Counted from the first letter of the stretch, positions 1 to 6,317 are shown. The stretch is 7,433 nucleotides of DNA from Eubacterium sp. (GCA_020859645.1 JAJBVU010000142.1:1-7433); one strand, 5' to 3'. Made by a program: numbers and translations. The notes: generated from the sequence alone by a model not told the origin.

Positions 1-1
1 A

Positions 2-70
2 AATTTCACTAAAAAATTATTAAAAATCGCTGACAAATATGACGAAAGAGTAAAATTTTCGTTAAAATGA
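2..70 (+). CDS. possible C-terminal tail of an upstream gene (partial)
   Basis: A frame open from the left edge of the window runs 22 codons to a TGA at 68-70. The residues are a lysine-rich, amphipathic-looking mix that includes LLKIADKYDERV, which is plausible for a protein C-terminus. It ends 10 nt before the -35 box of the crt promoter, and no terminator lies between. Against this, the stretch is very AT-rich and an open run of this length can occur by chance. No family can be named from so few residues, and it may simply be non-coding. Confidence 0.27.
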   Translation, partial: NFTKKLLKIADKYDERVKFSLK

Positions 71-80
71 ATATTTTCTG

Positions 81-109
81 TTTACAGATTTTAAATATAG
101 GTGTATAAT
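81..109 (+). promoter_or_regulatory. sigma-A-type promoter for crt
   Basis: A TTTACA -35 box (81-86) and a perfect TATAAT -10 box (104-109) are separated by exactly 17 bp. Transcription would begin near 116, giving a leader of about 30 nt before the crt ATG. This is probably the main promoter of the butyrate cluster. No clear operator or Rex-like palindrome overlaps it. Confidence 0.8.
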
Positions 110-146
110 ATCAACATAAAAAAATTTCGGAAAAGAGGTTAAAAAA

Positions 147-920
147 ATGTCAAATGTACTTAGTGAGGTTAAAGGCAATGTGGCTGTTCTTACAATAAAC
201 AAGCCCCAGGCTCTTAATGCTCTTAATGATGAAGTGTTAAGCGATTTAAGCCAAGCTTTCACAGAAGCCGAAAATAATAAAGACGTATACGTTATAATTA
301 TTACAGGCGCAGGCAAGGCTTTTGTTGCCGGAGCAGACATTTCTCAAATGAAGGATTTCGGTGCAGTTGAAGGCAAGGCTTTCGGCGTATACGGCAACTC
401 CGTATTTATGGCTATCGAAAATTCTCCCAAGCCCGTTATTGCAGCTATCAACGGCTTTGCTTTGGGCGGAGGCAACGAGCTTGCTCTTTCCTGCGATATG
501 AGAATTGCTTCAAGCAAGGCTAAATTCGGTCAGCCCGAGGTTGGCTTAGGTATAACCCCCGGTTTCGGCGGAACACAGAGACTTCCCCGTACAGTAGGCA
601 AGGCTAAGGCTATGGAGCTTATTTTAACAGGCAAAACAATTAAGGCTGACGAAGCACTTTCAATCGGTCTTGTAAACAAGGTTGTTGAGCCCGAAGCATT
701 AATGGACGAGGCTATGGCTCTTGCAGAGGCTATCTGCGCAAACGCTCAGATTGCTGTAAGACAGTCTAAAGCCTGCATTAACAGAGGTCTCCAGACAGAT
801 ATTGCAACAGGCGTTTCCTTCGAGGCAGAAGCCTTCGGTCTTTGCTTTGCTACAGAGGATCAAAAGGAAGGTATGACAGCCTTTGTTGAAAAGAGAGAAA
901 AGAACTTTAAAAATTGTTAA
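147..920 (+). CDS. crt: 3-hydroxybutyryl-CoA dehydratase (crotonase, enoyl-CoA hydratase family)
   Basis: This cytoplasmic enzyme dehydrates 3-hydroxybutyryl-CoA to crotonyl-CoA, the third step from acetyl-CoA to butyryl-CoA. The 257-residue length is typical of a complete crotonase. AGADI (61-65) and the glycine-rich GFALGGGNE (103-111) form the CoA and oxyanion-hole region. E111 and E131 (in GQPEVGLG, 129-136) match the two catalytic glutamates of rat mitochondrial crotonase (E144 and E164), and the family block PGFGGTQRLPR follows at 138-148. The ATG is supported by AGAGG at 134-138, 8 nt upstream. The gene leads the cluster, 52 nt ahead of hbd with no terminator between, so the two are probably co-transcribed. 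Short-chain specificity is inferred from context. The fold alone would also fit a general enoyl-CoA hydratase, but with hbd, bcd and etfBA beside it the crotonase assignment is very likely. Confidence 0.97.
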   Translation: MSNVLSEVKGNVAVLTINKPQALNALNDEVLSDLSQAFTEAENNKDVYVIIITGAGKAFVAGADISQMKDFGAVEGKAFGVYGNSVFMAIENSPKPVIAAINGFALGGGNELALSCDMRIASSKAKFGQPEVGLGITPGFGGTQRLPRTVGKAKAMELILTGKTIKADEALSIGLVNKVVEPEALMDEAMALAEAICANAQIAVRQSKACINRGLQTDIATGVSFEAEAFGLCFATEDQKEGMTAFVEKREKNFKNC

Positions 921-972
921 TCAACAGTAAACCAATAAATAATTTTTATATATCATTTACGGAGGTAAAAAA

Positions 973-1818
973 ATGATTAAAACCGTATTTATTTTAGGCG
1001 CAGGTCAAATGGGTCTTGACATCGGTCAGGTTATGGCTAAGGCAGGTCTTGAGGTTACATTCAGAGACTTAAACGACGCTATTTTGGACGGCGCTAAGGC
1101 AAAGCTTACAAAGAGCCTTGACAAGCAGGTTTCCAAGGGAAAAATGACTGAAGAGGCTAAGGCTGAGGTTTTAGGCAGAATTGCTTTCACAACAGAGCTT
1201 CACGAAGCAAGAAACGCTGATCTCGTTCTCGAAGCAATCGTTGAAAACGTAAAAATTAAGAAGGAAATATTTGCAGCTCTTGAGGACATTTGTCATTTCG
1301 ACACAATCTTTGCTACAAACACATCTTCAATTTCTATTACAGAAATCGCAAGCGCAACAAGACGTCCCGAAAAGTTCATCGGTATGCACTTCTTCAACCC
1401 CGCTACAGTTATGAAGCTTGTTGAGGTTATCAGAGGTCTTAACACATCTGAAGAAACATTCAACACAATCTATGAGCTTTCCGAAAAAATCGGCAAGACA
1501 CCTGTTGAGGTTAAGGAAGGCCCCGGCTTTGTTGTAAACAAGATTCTTGTTCCTATGATTAACGAGGCTATCGTTGTTCTTGAAGAAGGTCTTGCAAGCG
1601 CAGAGGACATCGACACAGCTATGAAGCTCGGCTGCAACCATCCTATGGGACCTCTTGCTTTAGGCGATCTTATCGGTCTTGACACATGCTTACATATTAT
1701 GGAAGTTCTTCAGGAAGAAACAGGCGACAGCAAGTACCGTCCCGCAAGACTTCTCCGTCAGATGGTAAGAGGCGGAAAGCTCGGCAGAAAGACCGGCGAG
1801 GGCTTCTTCAAATATTGA
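973..1818 (+). CDS. hbd: 3-hydroxybutyryl-CoA dehydrogenase
   Basis: Cytoplasmic Hbd reduces acetoacetyl-CoA to (S)-3-hydroxybutyryl-CoA with NAD(P)H. The 281 residues match the usual clostridial length. The N-terminal Rossmann domain has GAGQMG at 9-14 and an acidic D32 after the second strand, which suggests NADH rather than NADPH; this is an inference. The catalytic set is visible: S118 in NTSS (116-119), H139 in GMHFFNP (137-143), E151, and N189 in GPGFVVNK (183-190). The C-terminal helical domain includes NHPMGPLALGDLIGLD (222-237) and ends in GRKTGEGFFKY, as is common in this family. GGAGG at 961-965 lies 7 nt before the ATG. The gene follows crt by 52 nt and is separated from bcd by an unusual 264-nt gap. 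The predicted -35 box of the next promoter overlaps the hbd stop codon. Confidence 0.97.
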   Translation: MIKTVFILGAGQMGLDIGQVMAKAGLEVTFRDLNDAILDGAKAKLTKSLDKQVSKGKMTEEAKAEVLGRIAFTTELHEARNADLVLEAIVENVKIKKEIFAALEDICHFDTIFATNTSSISITEIASATRRPEKFIGMHFFNPATVMKLVEVIRGLNTSEETFNTIYELSEKIGKTPVEVKEGPGFVVNKILVPMINEAIVVLEEGLASAEDIDTAMKLGCNHPMGPLALGDLIGLDTCLHIMEVLQEETGDSKYRPARLLRQMVRGGKLGRKTGEGFFKY

Positions 1819-1843
1819 TTAGAAATTTAACAAAAAATATAAT
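1815..1843 (+). promoter_or_regulatory. predicted internal promoter upstream of bcd
   Basis: TTGATT (1815-1820) overlaps the hbd stop codon and is followed after exactly 17 bp by a perfect TATAAT (1838-1843). The predicted start near 1850 would give bcd a leader of about 230 nt. The -10 box is consensus and the -35 box matches 4 of 6 positions. The AT-rich setting raises the chance of a false match, but the spacing equals that of the other two promoters seen in this window. Confidence 0.55.
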
Positions 1844-1844
1844 C

Positions 1845-1860
1845 TGTCACTTTGATGACA
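1845..1860. promoter_or_regulatory. palindrome TGTCA-N6-TGACA at the predicted bcd start site
   Basis: The half-sites TGTCA (1845-1849) and TGACA (1856-1860) are exact reverse complements around CTTTGA. The element begins 2 bp after the predicted -10 box, where a bound repressor would block initiation. The half-site and 6-bp spacing resemble those of Crp/Fnr-family regulators (for example CooA, TGTCA-N6-CGACA). The regulator is unknown and a chance 5-bp palindrome is possible. As RNA it would be only a weak hairpin, with no T-tract after it. Confidence 0.3.
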
Positions 1861-1880
1861 CACTCTTTAAGGGACTGATT

Positions 1881-1896
1881 GCAATTAAGGAATTGC
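1881..1896. repeat. short inverted repeat GCAATT-AAGG-AATTGC
   Basis: Perfect 6-bp arms (1881-1886 and 1891-1896) surround a 4-nt centre, inside the predicted bcd leader. As RNA it is a weak AT-rich hairpin with no T-run after it, so it is not a convincing terminator. It could be a protein-binding site or chance. Confidence 0.35.
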
Positions 1897-1900
1897 TGAT

Positions 1901-1938
1901 TGATTAAATCTTTCACCGCTTTCTTATACATTTAATCA
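1901..1938. repeat. 9-bp inverted repeat, TGATTAAAT and ATTTAATCA
   Basis: TGATTAAAT (1901-1909) and ATTTAATCA (1930-1938) are exact reverse complements separated by 20 nt. The right arm also overlaps the first copy of the direct repeat at 1919-1936. The arms are AT-rich, so the structure would be weak as RNA. No function can be assigned. Confidence 0.4.
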
Positions 1939-1957
1939 CTTTCTTAAAACATTTAAT
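1919..1957 (+). repeat. AT-rich tandem direct repeat, two copies
   Basis: Copy one (1919-1936, 18 nt) and copy two (1939-1957, 19 nt) both start CTTTCTTA and end CATTTAAT. They differ by one substitution and one inserted A, and only 2 nt lie between the copies. The start-to-start distance is 20 nt, about two helical turns, which would put both copies on the same DNA face. They lie just upstream of the GC-rich hairpins of the bcd leader. They could be paired protein-binding sites or a remnant of local duplication. Confidence 0.5.
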
Positions 1958-1974
1958 AAAGATAATTAACTGTC

Positions 1975-2055
1975 GGGGCAAACCGGCTCATAAAAGGAGA
2001 GCCGGGCTGCCCTTCGGTTCGGTTTATAACCGGCGGCTTCCCTAAAACAGGGGAG
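1975..2055 (+). promoter_or_regulatory. GC-rich structured 5' leader of bcd (unrecognised RNA element)
   Basis: Three hairpins stand in otherwise AT-rich DNA just before bcd. Hairpin A has an outer stem GGGCA (1976-1980) with TGCCC (2008-2012), then an AA/GC internal loop, then a perfect 7-bp stem CCGGCTC (1983-1989) with GAGCCGG (1999-2005) closing a 9-nt loop. Hairpin B is CGGTT (2020-2024) with AACCG (2028-2032). Hairpin C is CTTCCCT (2037-2043) with AGGGGAG (2049-2055), 7 pairs with one G-U and a 5-nt loop. AACCGGC occurs twice (1981-1987 and 2028-2034), so alternative pairings exist. After hairpin C only TTTAAATT follows, so it is at best a weak terminator. I match this to no known riboswitch class. 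An attenuator, a translational control element, or a processing or stability element are all possible. Confidence 0.5.
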
Positions 2056-2082
2056 TTTAAATTCAGATTAGGAGGACTTATA

Positions 2083-3237
2083 ATGGAATTTGGTTTAACA
2101 AAAAAGCAGCTCCTTGAGCAGCAGCTTTTCAGAAGCTTTGCCGAAACAGAGGTTAAGCCTTTGGCTCAGGAAGTTGACGAAACCGAAATCTTCCCCAGAG
2201 GAACTGTTGAGAAGATGGCTAAAAACGGCTTTTTGGGAATACCCGTACCTAAGGAATACGGCGGACAGGGCTGTGATGTTTTAACTTACGTTATGTGCGT
2301 TGAAGAGCTTTCAAAGGTTTGCGGCACAACAGGCGTTATTGTTTCCGCACATACCTCTCTTTGCTGCGATCCTATCCTTACATACGGAACAGAAGAACAG
2401 AAGCAGAAATACCTCGTACCCCTTGCTAAGGGCGAAAAGTTAGGCGCTTTCGCTTTAACAGAACCCGGTGCTGGTACAGACGCTCAGGGTATGCAGACAA
2501 AGGCTGTTCTTGACGGCGATGAATATGTTCTTAACGGAAGCAAAATATTCATTACAAACGGCAAGGAAGCAGACGTTTATGTAGTTTTTGCCATTACAGA
2601 TATAGTAACTGACAGAAAAGGCAGACCTAAGAAGGAAATATCGGGCTTTATAGTAGAAAAAGGCACACCCGGCTTCAGCTTCGGTACAAAAGAAAAGAAA
2701 ATGGGTATCAGAGGTTCATCTACATATGAGCTTATCTTCACAGACTGCCGTATTCCCAAGGAGAACCTTTTAGGCGTTAAGGGCAAGGGCTTTGCTATGG
2801 CTATGCATACTCTTGACGGCGGACGTATAGGTATCGCTTCTCAGGCTTTGGGTATTGCAGAAGGCGCACTTGAAAGAACTATTGCCTATGTTAAGGAAAG
2901 AAAACAGTTCGGCAGACCTATCGGCGCTTTCCAGAACACACAGTTCCAGCTTGCAGACCTTGCTACAAAGGTAGAGGCTGCAAAGCTTTTGGTTTATAAG
3001 GCTGCCCTTGCTAAGCAGACACAGAACAGATACTCCTTTGAAGCTGCTCAGGCTAAGCTTTACGCAGCAGAAACCGCTATGGAAGTTACTACAAAGTGCG
3101 TTCAGCTTCACGGCGGCTACGGCTACACAAGAGAGTATGACGTTGAGAGAATGATGAGAGATGCTAAGATAACCGAAATCTATGAAGGTACTTCAGAGGT
3201 TCAGCGTATGGTTATTTCAGGCGCTTTGCTTGCGTAA
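2083..3237 (+). CDS. bcd: butyryl-CoA dehydrogenase (short-chain acyl-CoA dehydrogenase)
   Basis: This FAD flavoprotein reduces crotonyl-CoA to butyryl-CoA. In Clostridia it works in a cytoplasmic complex with EtfAB that oxidises NADH and passes part of the electrons to ferredoxin. At 384 residues it is a normal full-length acyl-CoA dehydrogenase. The N-terminal helical domain (about 1-118) leads into the first family signature, ALTEPGAGTDA (124-134). The second signature runs through QLHGGYGYTREYDVERMMRDAKI (341-363; shown here only as its key residues G344-G347 and R350), and E368 in YEGTSE matches the catalytic glutamate of the Megasphaera enzyme (E367). GGAGG (2071-2075) lies 7 nt before the ATG. 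The gene ends in tandem TAA TAA and etfB starts 20 nt later. It has its own predicted promoter and structured leader, so its level may be set separately from crt-hbd. Bifurcation is inferred from the pairing with etfBA. Confidence 0.97.
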   Translation: MEFGLTKKQLLEQQLFRSFAETEVKPLAQEVDETEIFPRGTVEKMAKNGFLGIPVPKEYGGQGCDVLTYVMCVEELSKVCGTTGVIVSAHTSLCCDPILTYGTEEQKQKYLVPLAKGEKLGAFALTEPGAGTDAQGMQTKAVLDGDEYVLNGSKIFITNGKEADVYVVFAITDIVTDRKGRPKKEISGFIVEKGTPGFSFGTKEKKMGIRGSSTYELIFTDCRIPKENLLGVKGKGFAMAMHTLDGGRIGIASQALGIAEGALERTIAYVKERKQFGRPIGAFQNTQFQLADLATKVEAAKLLVYKAALAKQTQNRYSFEAAQAKLYAAETAMEVTTKCVQLHGGYGYTREYDVERMMRDAKITEIYEGTSEVQRMVISGALLA

Positions 3238-3240
3238 TAA

Positions 3241-3245
3241 GGGGG
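3241..3245 (+). promoter_or_regulatory. weak, long-spaced ribosome binding site of etfB
   Basis: The only purine-rich stretch before etfB is AAGGGGG, whose G-run at 3241-3245 is 12 nt from the ATG at 3258. The other genes here have AGAGG or (A)GGAGG 7-9 nt away, apart from etfA. It directly follows the tandem stop codons of bcd, so coupling to bcd translation may help initiation (inference). Confidence 0.5.
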
Positions 3246-3257
3246 CTTAGACATAAA

Positions 3258-4040
3258 ATGAAAATTATAGTTTGTATTAAACAGGTACCCGATACAAAGG
3301 GCGGAGTTAAATTTAAACCCGACGGAACACTTGACAGAGGGGCTATGCTTGCCATAATGAACCCCGATGACAAGGCAGGTCTTGAAGCTGCTTTAAGACT
3401 TAAGGATCAGTACGGCGCAGAAGTAACCGTTATTTCAATGGGTCTGCCCAAGGCTGAGGACGTTTTGAGAGAAGCTCTTGCTATGGGAGCTGACAAGGCT
3501 ATCCTTATTACCGACAGAGTATTAGGCGGCGCAGATACATGGGCAACATCTTCAACTATTGCCGCAGGTATCAGAAACCTTGACTATGATCTCGTAATCA
3601 CAGGCCGTCAGGCTATCGACGGCGACACAGCACAGGTCGGTCCTCAGATTTCTGAACACCTTAACATCCCCGTAATTTCTTACGCTCAGGATATTAAGAT
3701 TGAGGGAGACTCCGTTATCGTAGAGAGACAGTTTGACGACAGATACCATGTTCTTAAGGCTAAAATGCCCTGTCTCATTACTGCTCTTTCAGAGCTTAAC
3801 ACACCCCGTTATATGACACCCGGCGGAATTTTCGACGCATATGACGCTGAAATTACATGGTGGGGAAGAAATGACCTTAAGGATTTGGACGATGCAAACA
3901 TAGGTCTTAACGGCTCACCCACAAAGATCGCAAAGGCATCTGACAAGGTTAGAAAAGGCTCAGGCGAAAAGGTTAATCTTGACCCCGAAGAATCGGTTAA
4001 GTACATCGTCGGAAAGCTTACCGAAAAGCATATTATTTAA
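3258..4040 (+). CDS. etfB: electron transfer flavoprotein, beta subunit
   Basis: EtfB forms a heterodimer with EtfA that links NADH oxidation to Bcd. In bifurcating clostridial Etf the beta subunit holds the FAD at which NADH electrons split between crotonyl-CoA and ferredoxin. The 260 residues are the usual length. The start MKIIVCIKQVPDT is the standard beta-subunit N-terminus and fixes the ATG. GRQAIDGDTAQVGPQ (116-130) is the conserved nucleotide/flavin-binding loop, and NTPRYMTPGGI (181-191) is the beta-subunit signature. The gene sits 20 nt after bcd and 17 nt before etfA, the usual bcd-etfB-etfA order, so the three are surely one transcript. Bifurcating rather than simple electron transfer is inferred from the association with bcd; the sequence alone does not prove it. 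The ribosome binding site is weak and distant. Confidence 0.97.
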   Translation: MKIIVCIKQVPDTKGGVKFKPDGTLDRGAMLAIMNPDDKAGLEAALRLKDQYGAEVTVISMGLPKAEDVLREALAMGADKAILITDRVLGGADTWATSSTIAAGIRNLDYDLVITGRQAIDGDTAQVGPQISEHLNIPVISYAQDIKIEGDSVIVERQFDDRYHVLKAKMPCLITALSELNTPRYMTPGGIFDAYDAEITWWGRNDLKDLDDANIGLNGSPTKIAKASDKVRKGSGEKVNLDPEESVKYIVGKLTEKHII

Positions 4041-4045
4041 AGGAG
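4041..4045 (+). promoter_or_regulatory. ribosome binding site deciding the etfA start
   Basis: AGGAG immediately follows the etfB stop codon. It is 3 nt from an in-frame GTG (4049) and 12 nt from an ATG (4058). A gap of 3 nt is too tight for efficient initiation, and 12 nt is long but equals the spacing at etfB. The ATG is therefore preferred. The GTG would add only three residues. Confidence 0.6.
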
Positions 4046-4057
4046 AGCGTGATTAAA

Positions 4058-5074
4058 ATGGCATTGGAAGATTATAAGGGCGTTTTTATTTTCGCTCAGC
4101 AGGTAGATAATAAAATTGACAATATAGCATTCGAGCTTATAGGCAAGGCAACAGAGCTTGCAGCTGCTCTTGACACAAAGGTAACAGCTGTTTTGGTTGG
4201 TTCTGACGTTAAGTCTCTTGCTCCCGAATTAGGCGAATACGGCGCAGACAGAGTTATCGTTGTTGACGACCCCGAGCTTAAGGATTACAGAACAGAGCCC
4301 TATACTCATGCAGTAGCTTCTGTTATTAATGAATTTAAGCCCGAAATTATGCTTGTAGGCGCAACTGCAATAGGCAGAGACTTAGGTCCCCGTGTTTCCG
4401 CCAGAGTTAAAACAGGTCTTACAGCTGACTGTACATTTCTTGAAATCGGCGATTTCAGAGACAAGCCCAATCAGCTTCTTATGACACGTCCTGCTTTCGG
4501 CGGCAACACAATAGCTACTATTGCCTGCCCCGACAACAGACCTCAGATGGCTACTGTTCGTCCCGGTGTTATGCAGAAGCTTGAGAAGGTAAGCGGCAGA
4601 ACAGCTGAGATTGTTGAGTTCAACCCCGGCTTCACACCCGACAACAAATATGTTGAAATATTAGAGGTTGTTAAAAAGGTTTCAGACGTTGCCGATATTA
4701 TGGACGCCAAGATTTTGGTTTCAGGCGGCAGAGGAATGGGCAGCCCCGAAAACTTCAAAATTCTTGAGGATTTGGCAGATGCTCTCGGCGGAACAGTCAG
4801 CTGTTCACGTGCCTGTGTAGACGCAGGCTGGAAGCCTAAGGACTTACAGGTAGGTCAGACAGGCAAAACAGTAAGACCCAACCTTTATATTGCCTGCGGT
4901 ATTTCAGGCGCTATTCAGCACCTTGCAGGTATGGAAGAATCCGATATTATCGTAGCTATAAACAAAGACGAGTCTGCTCCTATTTTTGACGTAGCCGATT
5001 ACGGCGTTGTAGGCGATGTAAACAAAATCGTTCCCAAGCTTACAGAGGCTATTAAGGCAGCCAAGGCTCAATAA
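4058..5074 (+). CDS. etfA: electron transfer flavoprotein, alpha subunit
   Basis: EtfA pairs with EtfB, and its FAD passes electrons to Bcd. From the ATG it has 338 residues, normal for a clostridial EtfA without an added N-terminal ferredoxin domain. The N-terminal alpha/beta domain starts near DYKGVFIFAQQ (5-15) and includes GATAIGRDLGPR (101-112), a well-conserved EtfA block. The C-terminal FAD domain shows GGRGMGS (223-229), R251, QVGQTGKTVRP (264-274), ACGISGAIQH (279-288) and NKD (302-304), all expected FAD-binding features. An in-frame GTG at 4049 would add three residues (start 4049). The ATG is favoured because it gives the usual N-terminus and the same ribosome-site distance as etfB. 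The etfB stop abuts this gene's ribosome site, which suggests translational coupling and balanced subunits. thlA follows after 41 nt. Confidence 0.96.
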   Translation: MALEDYKGVFIFAQQVDNKIDNIAFELIGKATELAAALDTKVTAVLVGSDVKSLAPELGEYGADRVIVVDDPELKDYRTEPYTHAVASVINEFKPEIMLVGATAIGRDLGPRVSARVKTGLTADCTFLEIGDFRDKPNQLLMTRPAFGGNTIATIACPDNRPQMATVRPGVMQKLEKVSGRTAEIVEFNPGFTPDNKYVEILEVVKKVSDVADIMDAKILVSGGRGMGSPENFKILEDLADALGGTVSCSRACVDAGWKPKDLQVGQTGKTVRPNLYIACGISGAIQHLAGMEESDIIVAINKDESAPIFDVADYGVVGDVNKIVPKLTEAIKAAKAQ

Positions 5075-5115
5075 AGTTTCTTTTCACTTTCTTTTTAAAC
5101 AAGGAGGATTTTATA

Positions 5116-6297
5116 ATGAAGGATTTATATGTTGTAAACTGCTGCAGAACCGCAATCGGTACATTCGGCGGATCTTTAAGCAAAACACCTGCCGCTAAAA
5201 TGGGTTCTATCGTTATTAAGGAAGCCCTTAACAGAGCAGGCGTTAAGCCCGAGTGGGTTGACGAAGTTTATTTCGGCTGTATTCTTACAGCAGCTTTAGG
5301 TCAGAACCCTGCAAGACAGGCTTCTTTGGGCGCAGGTCTTTCAGTAGACGTTCCCGCTACAACAATCGGTATGGTTTGCGGCTCAGGTATGAAGAGCGTT
5401 GTTGAAGGCGCAAGAACAATCCTTGCAGGCGATGCAGACATCGTTGTTACAGGCGGTATGGAAAACATGTCAGCTGCTCCCTACGCTATTCCCACAGCAC
5501 GTTACGGCGCAAGAATGTTTAACACAAATATGATCGACACAATGGTTAATGACGGTCTTTGGGACGTTTTCAACAACTACCATATGGGTATCACAGCTGA
5601 GAACGTAGCTGACCAGTGGGGCATTACAAGAGAAGAGCTTGACGCTTTTGCTCTCAGCTCACAGGAAAAGGCTGCAGCAGCTATCGCAGCAGGCAAGTTT
5701 GAGGACGAAATCGTTCCCGTTCCCGTAAAGGTTAAGAAGGAAACAGTTGAATTTAAGGTTGACGAACACCCCAGAGCTACATCAGCTGAAAAGCTTGCTA
5801 AGCTTCGTCCCGCTTTTAAGCCCGACGGCGGCAAGGTTACAGCCGGCAACGCTTCAGGTATCAACGACGGCGCAGCTGCAATCATTCTTGCAAGCGGCGA
5901 AGCAGTTGAAAAATACGGCCTTAAGCCTATGGCTAAGCTTATCGGCTGGGGCCAGGCAGGCGTTGATCCCTCAATTATGGGTGTAGGTCCTGTAGGTGCT
6001 TCTAAGAACGCTATGGCTAAGGCAGGCGTTACTATTGAGGATATGGATCTCGTTGAAGCAAACGAGGCTTTCGCTGCTCAGTCAATCGCTGTAGCAAGAG
6101 ATCTTAACTTCGATATGAGCAAGGTTAACGTAAACGGCGGCGCAATCGCTCTCGGTCACCCCGTAGGAGCTTCAGGCGCAAGAATTATCGTTACTCTCCT
6201 TCACGAAATGAAGAAGAGAGACGAGGCTAAGAAGGGTCTCGCTACTCTTTGCATCGGCGGCGGTATGGGTATTGCAACCGTATTCGAAAAATGCTGA
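5116..6297 (+). CDS. thlA: acetyl-CoA acetyltransferase (thiolase)
   Basis: This biosynthetic thiolase condenses two acetyl-CoA into acetoacetyl-CoA, the entry step to butyryl-CoA, in the cytoplasm. The 393 residues are standard for the family. The catalytic set is intact: nucleophile C88 in VCGSG (87-91), N316 in NEAFA (316-320), H348 in GGAIALGHPVGASG (341-354), and the acid/base C379 in LCIGGGMG (378-385). In the C. acetobutylicum enzyme the matching cysteines can form a redox-controlled disulfide. Both are present here, but whether that control exists is unknown. AAGGAGG (5101-5107) lies 8 nt before the ATG. A 41-nt, pyrimidine-rich and unstructured gap separates it from etfA, so it is probably the last gene of the same transcript. 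It ends TGA TAA and a terminator follows. The fold also fits degradative thiolases; the context argues for synthesis. Confidence 0.97.
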   Translation: MKDLYVVNCCRTAIGTFGGSLSKTPAAKMGSIVIKEALNRAGVKPEWVDEVYFGCILTAALGQNPARQASLGAGLSVDVPATTIGMVCGSGMKSVVEGARTILAGDADIVVTGGMENMSAAPYAIPTARYGARMFNTNMIDTMVNDGLWDVFNNYHMGITAENVADQWGITREELDAFALSSQEKAAAAIAAGKFEDEIVPVPVKVKKETVEFKVDEHPRATSAEKLAKLRPAFKPDGGKVTAGNASGINDGAAAIILASGEAVEKYGLKPMAKLIGWGQAGVDPSIMGVGPVGASKNAMAKAGVTIEDMDLVEANEAFAAQSIAVARDLNFDMSKVNVNGGAIALGHPVGASGARIIVTLLHEMKKRDEAKKGLATLCIGGGMGIATVFEKC

Positions 6298-6317
6298 TAA
6301 ATAAAGCATAGACATTT

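Noticed and set aside
55..120. Rex (NADH-sensing) operator at the crt promoter
   Set aside because: The expected TTGTTAA-N4-TTAACAA type palindrome is not present. ATTTT...AAAAT at 55-68 is only a simple AT-rich inverted repeat.
1327..1685. Antisense open frames over hbd and similar ones over the other genes
   Set aside because: They lie opposite well-conserved enzymes, have no ribosome sites and show no recognisable protein. They result from the codon composition of the real genes.
1845..1870. Terminator after hbd
   Set aside because: The stem is only 5 bp and is followed by CACTCTTT rather than a T-tract, so read-through from hbd into bcd is likely.
1855..1878. Leader peptide in the hbd-bcd gap
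   Set aside because: ATG at 1855 opens only seven codons, with no ribosome binding site and no codon bias suggesting attenuation.
1990..2036. Resemblance to a cobalamin riboswitch (TAAAAGG followed by GCCGG)
   Set aside because: Only this short stretch matches. The conserved CCGGCAC-type partner and the CACTG box are missing, and the surrounding stems do not fit the fold.
1974..2036. Resemblance to FMN (GGGGCA, CCGGCGG) or c-di-GMP-I (GGCAAACC) riboswitches
   Set aside because: The shared bits are short. The FMN GGGTGAAATTCCC block and the GEMM GACGCAAAGCC block are both absent.
2037..2063. Strong intrinsic terminator before bcd
   Set aside because: Hairpin C is a good 7-bp stem, but only TTT then AAATT follows it. 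At best it could be a weak attenuator.
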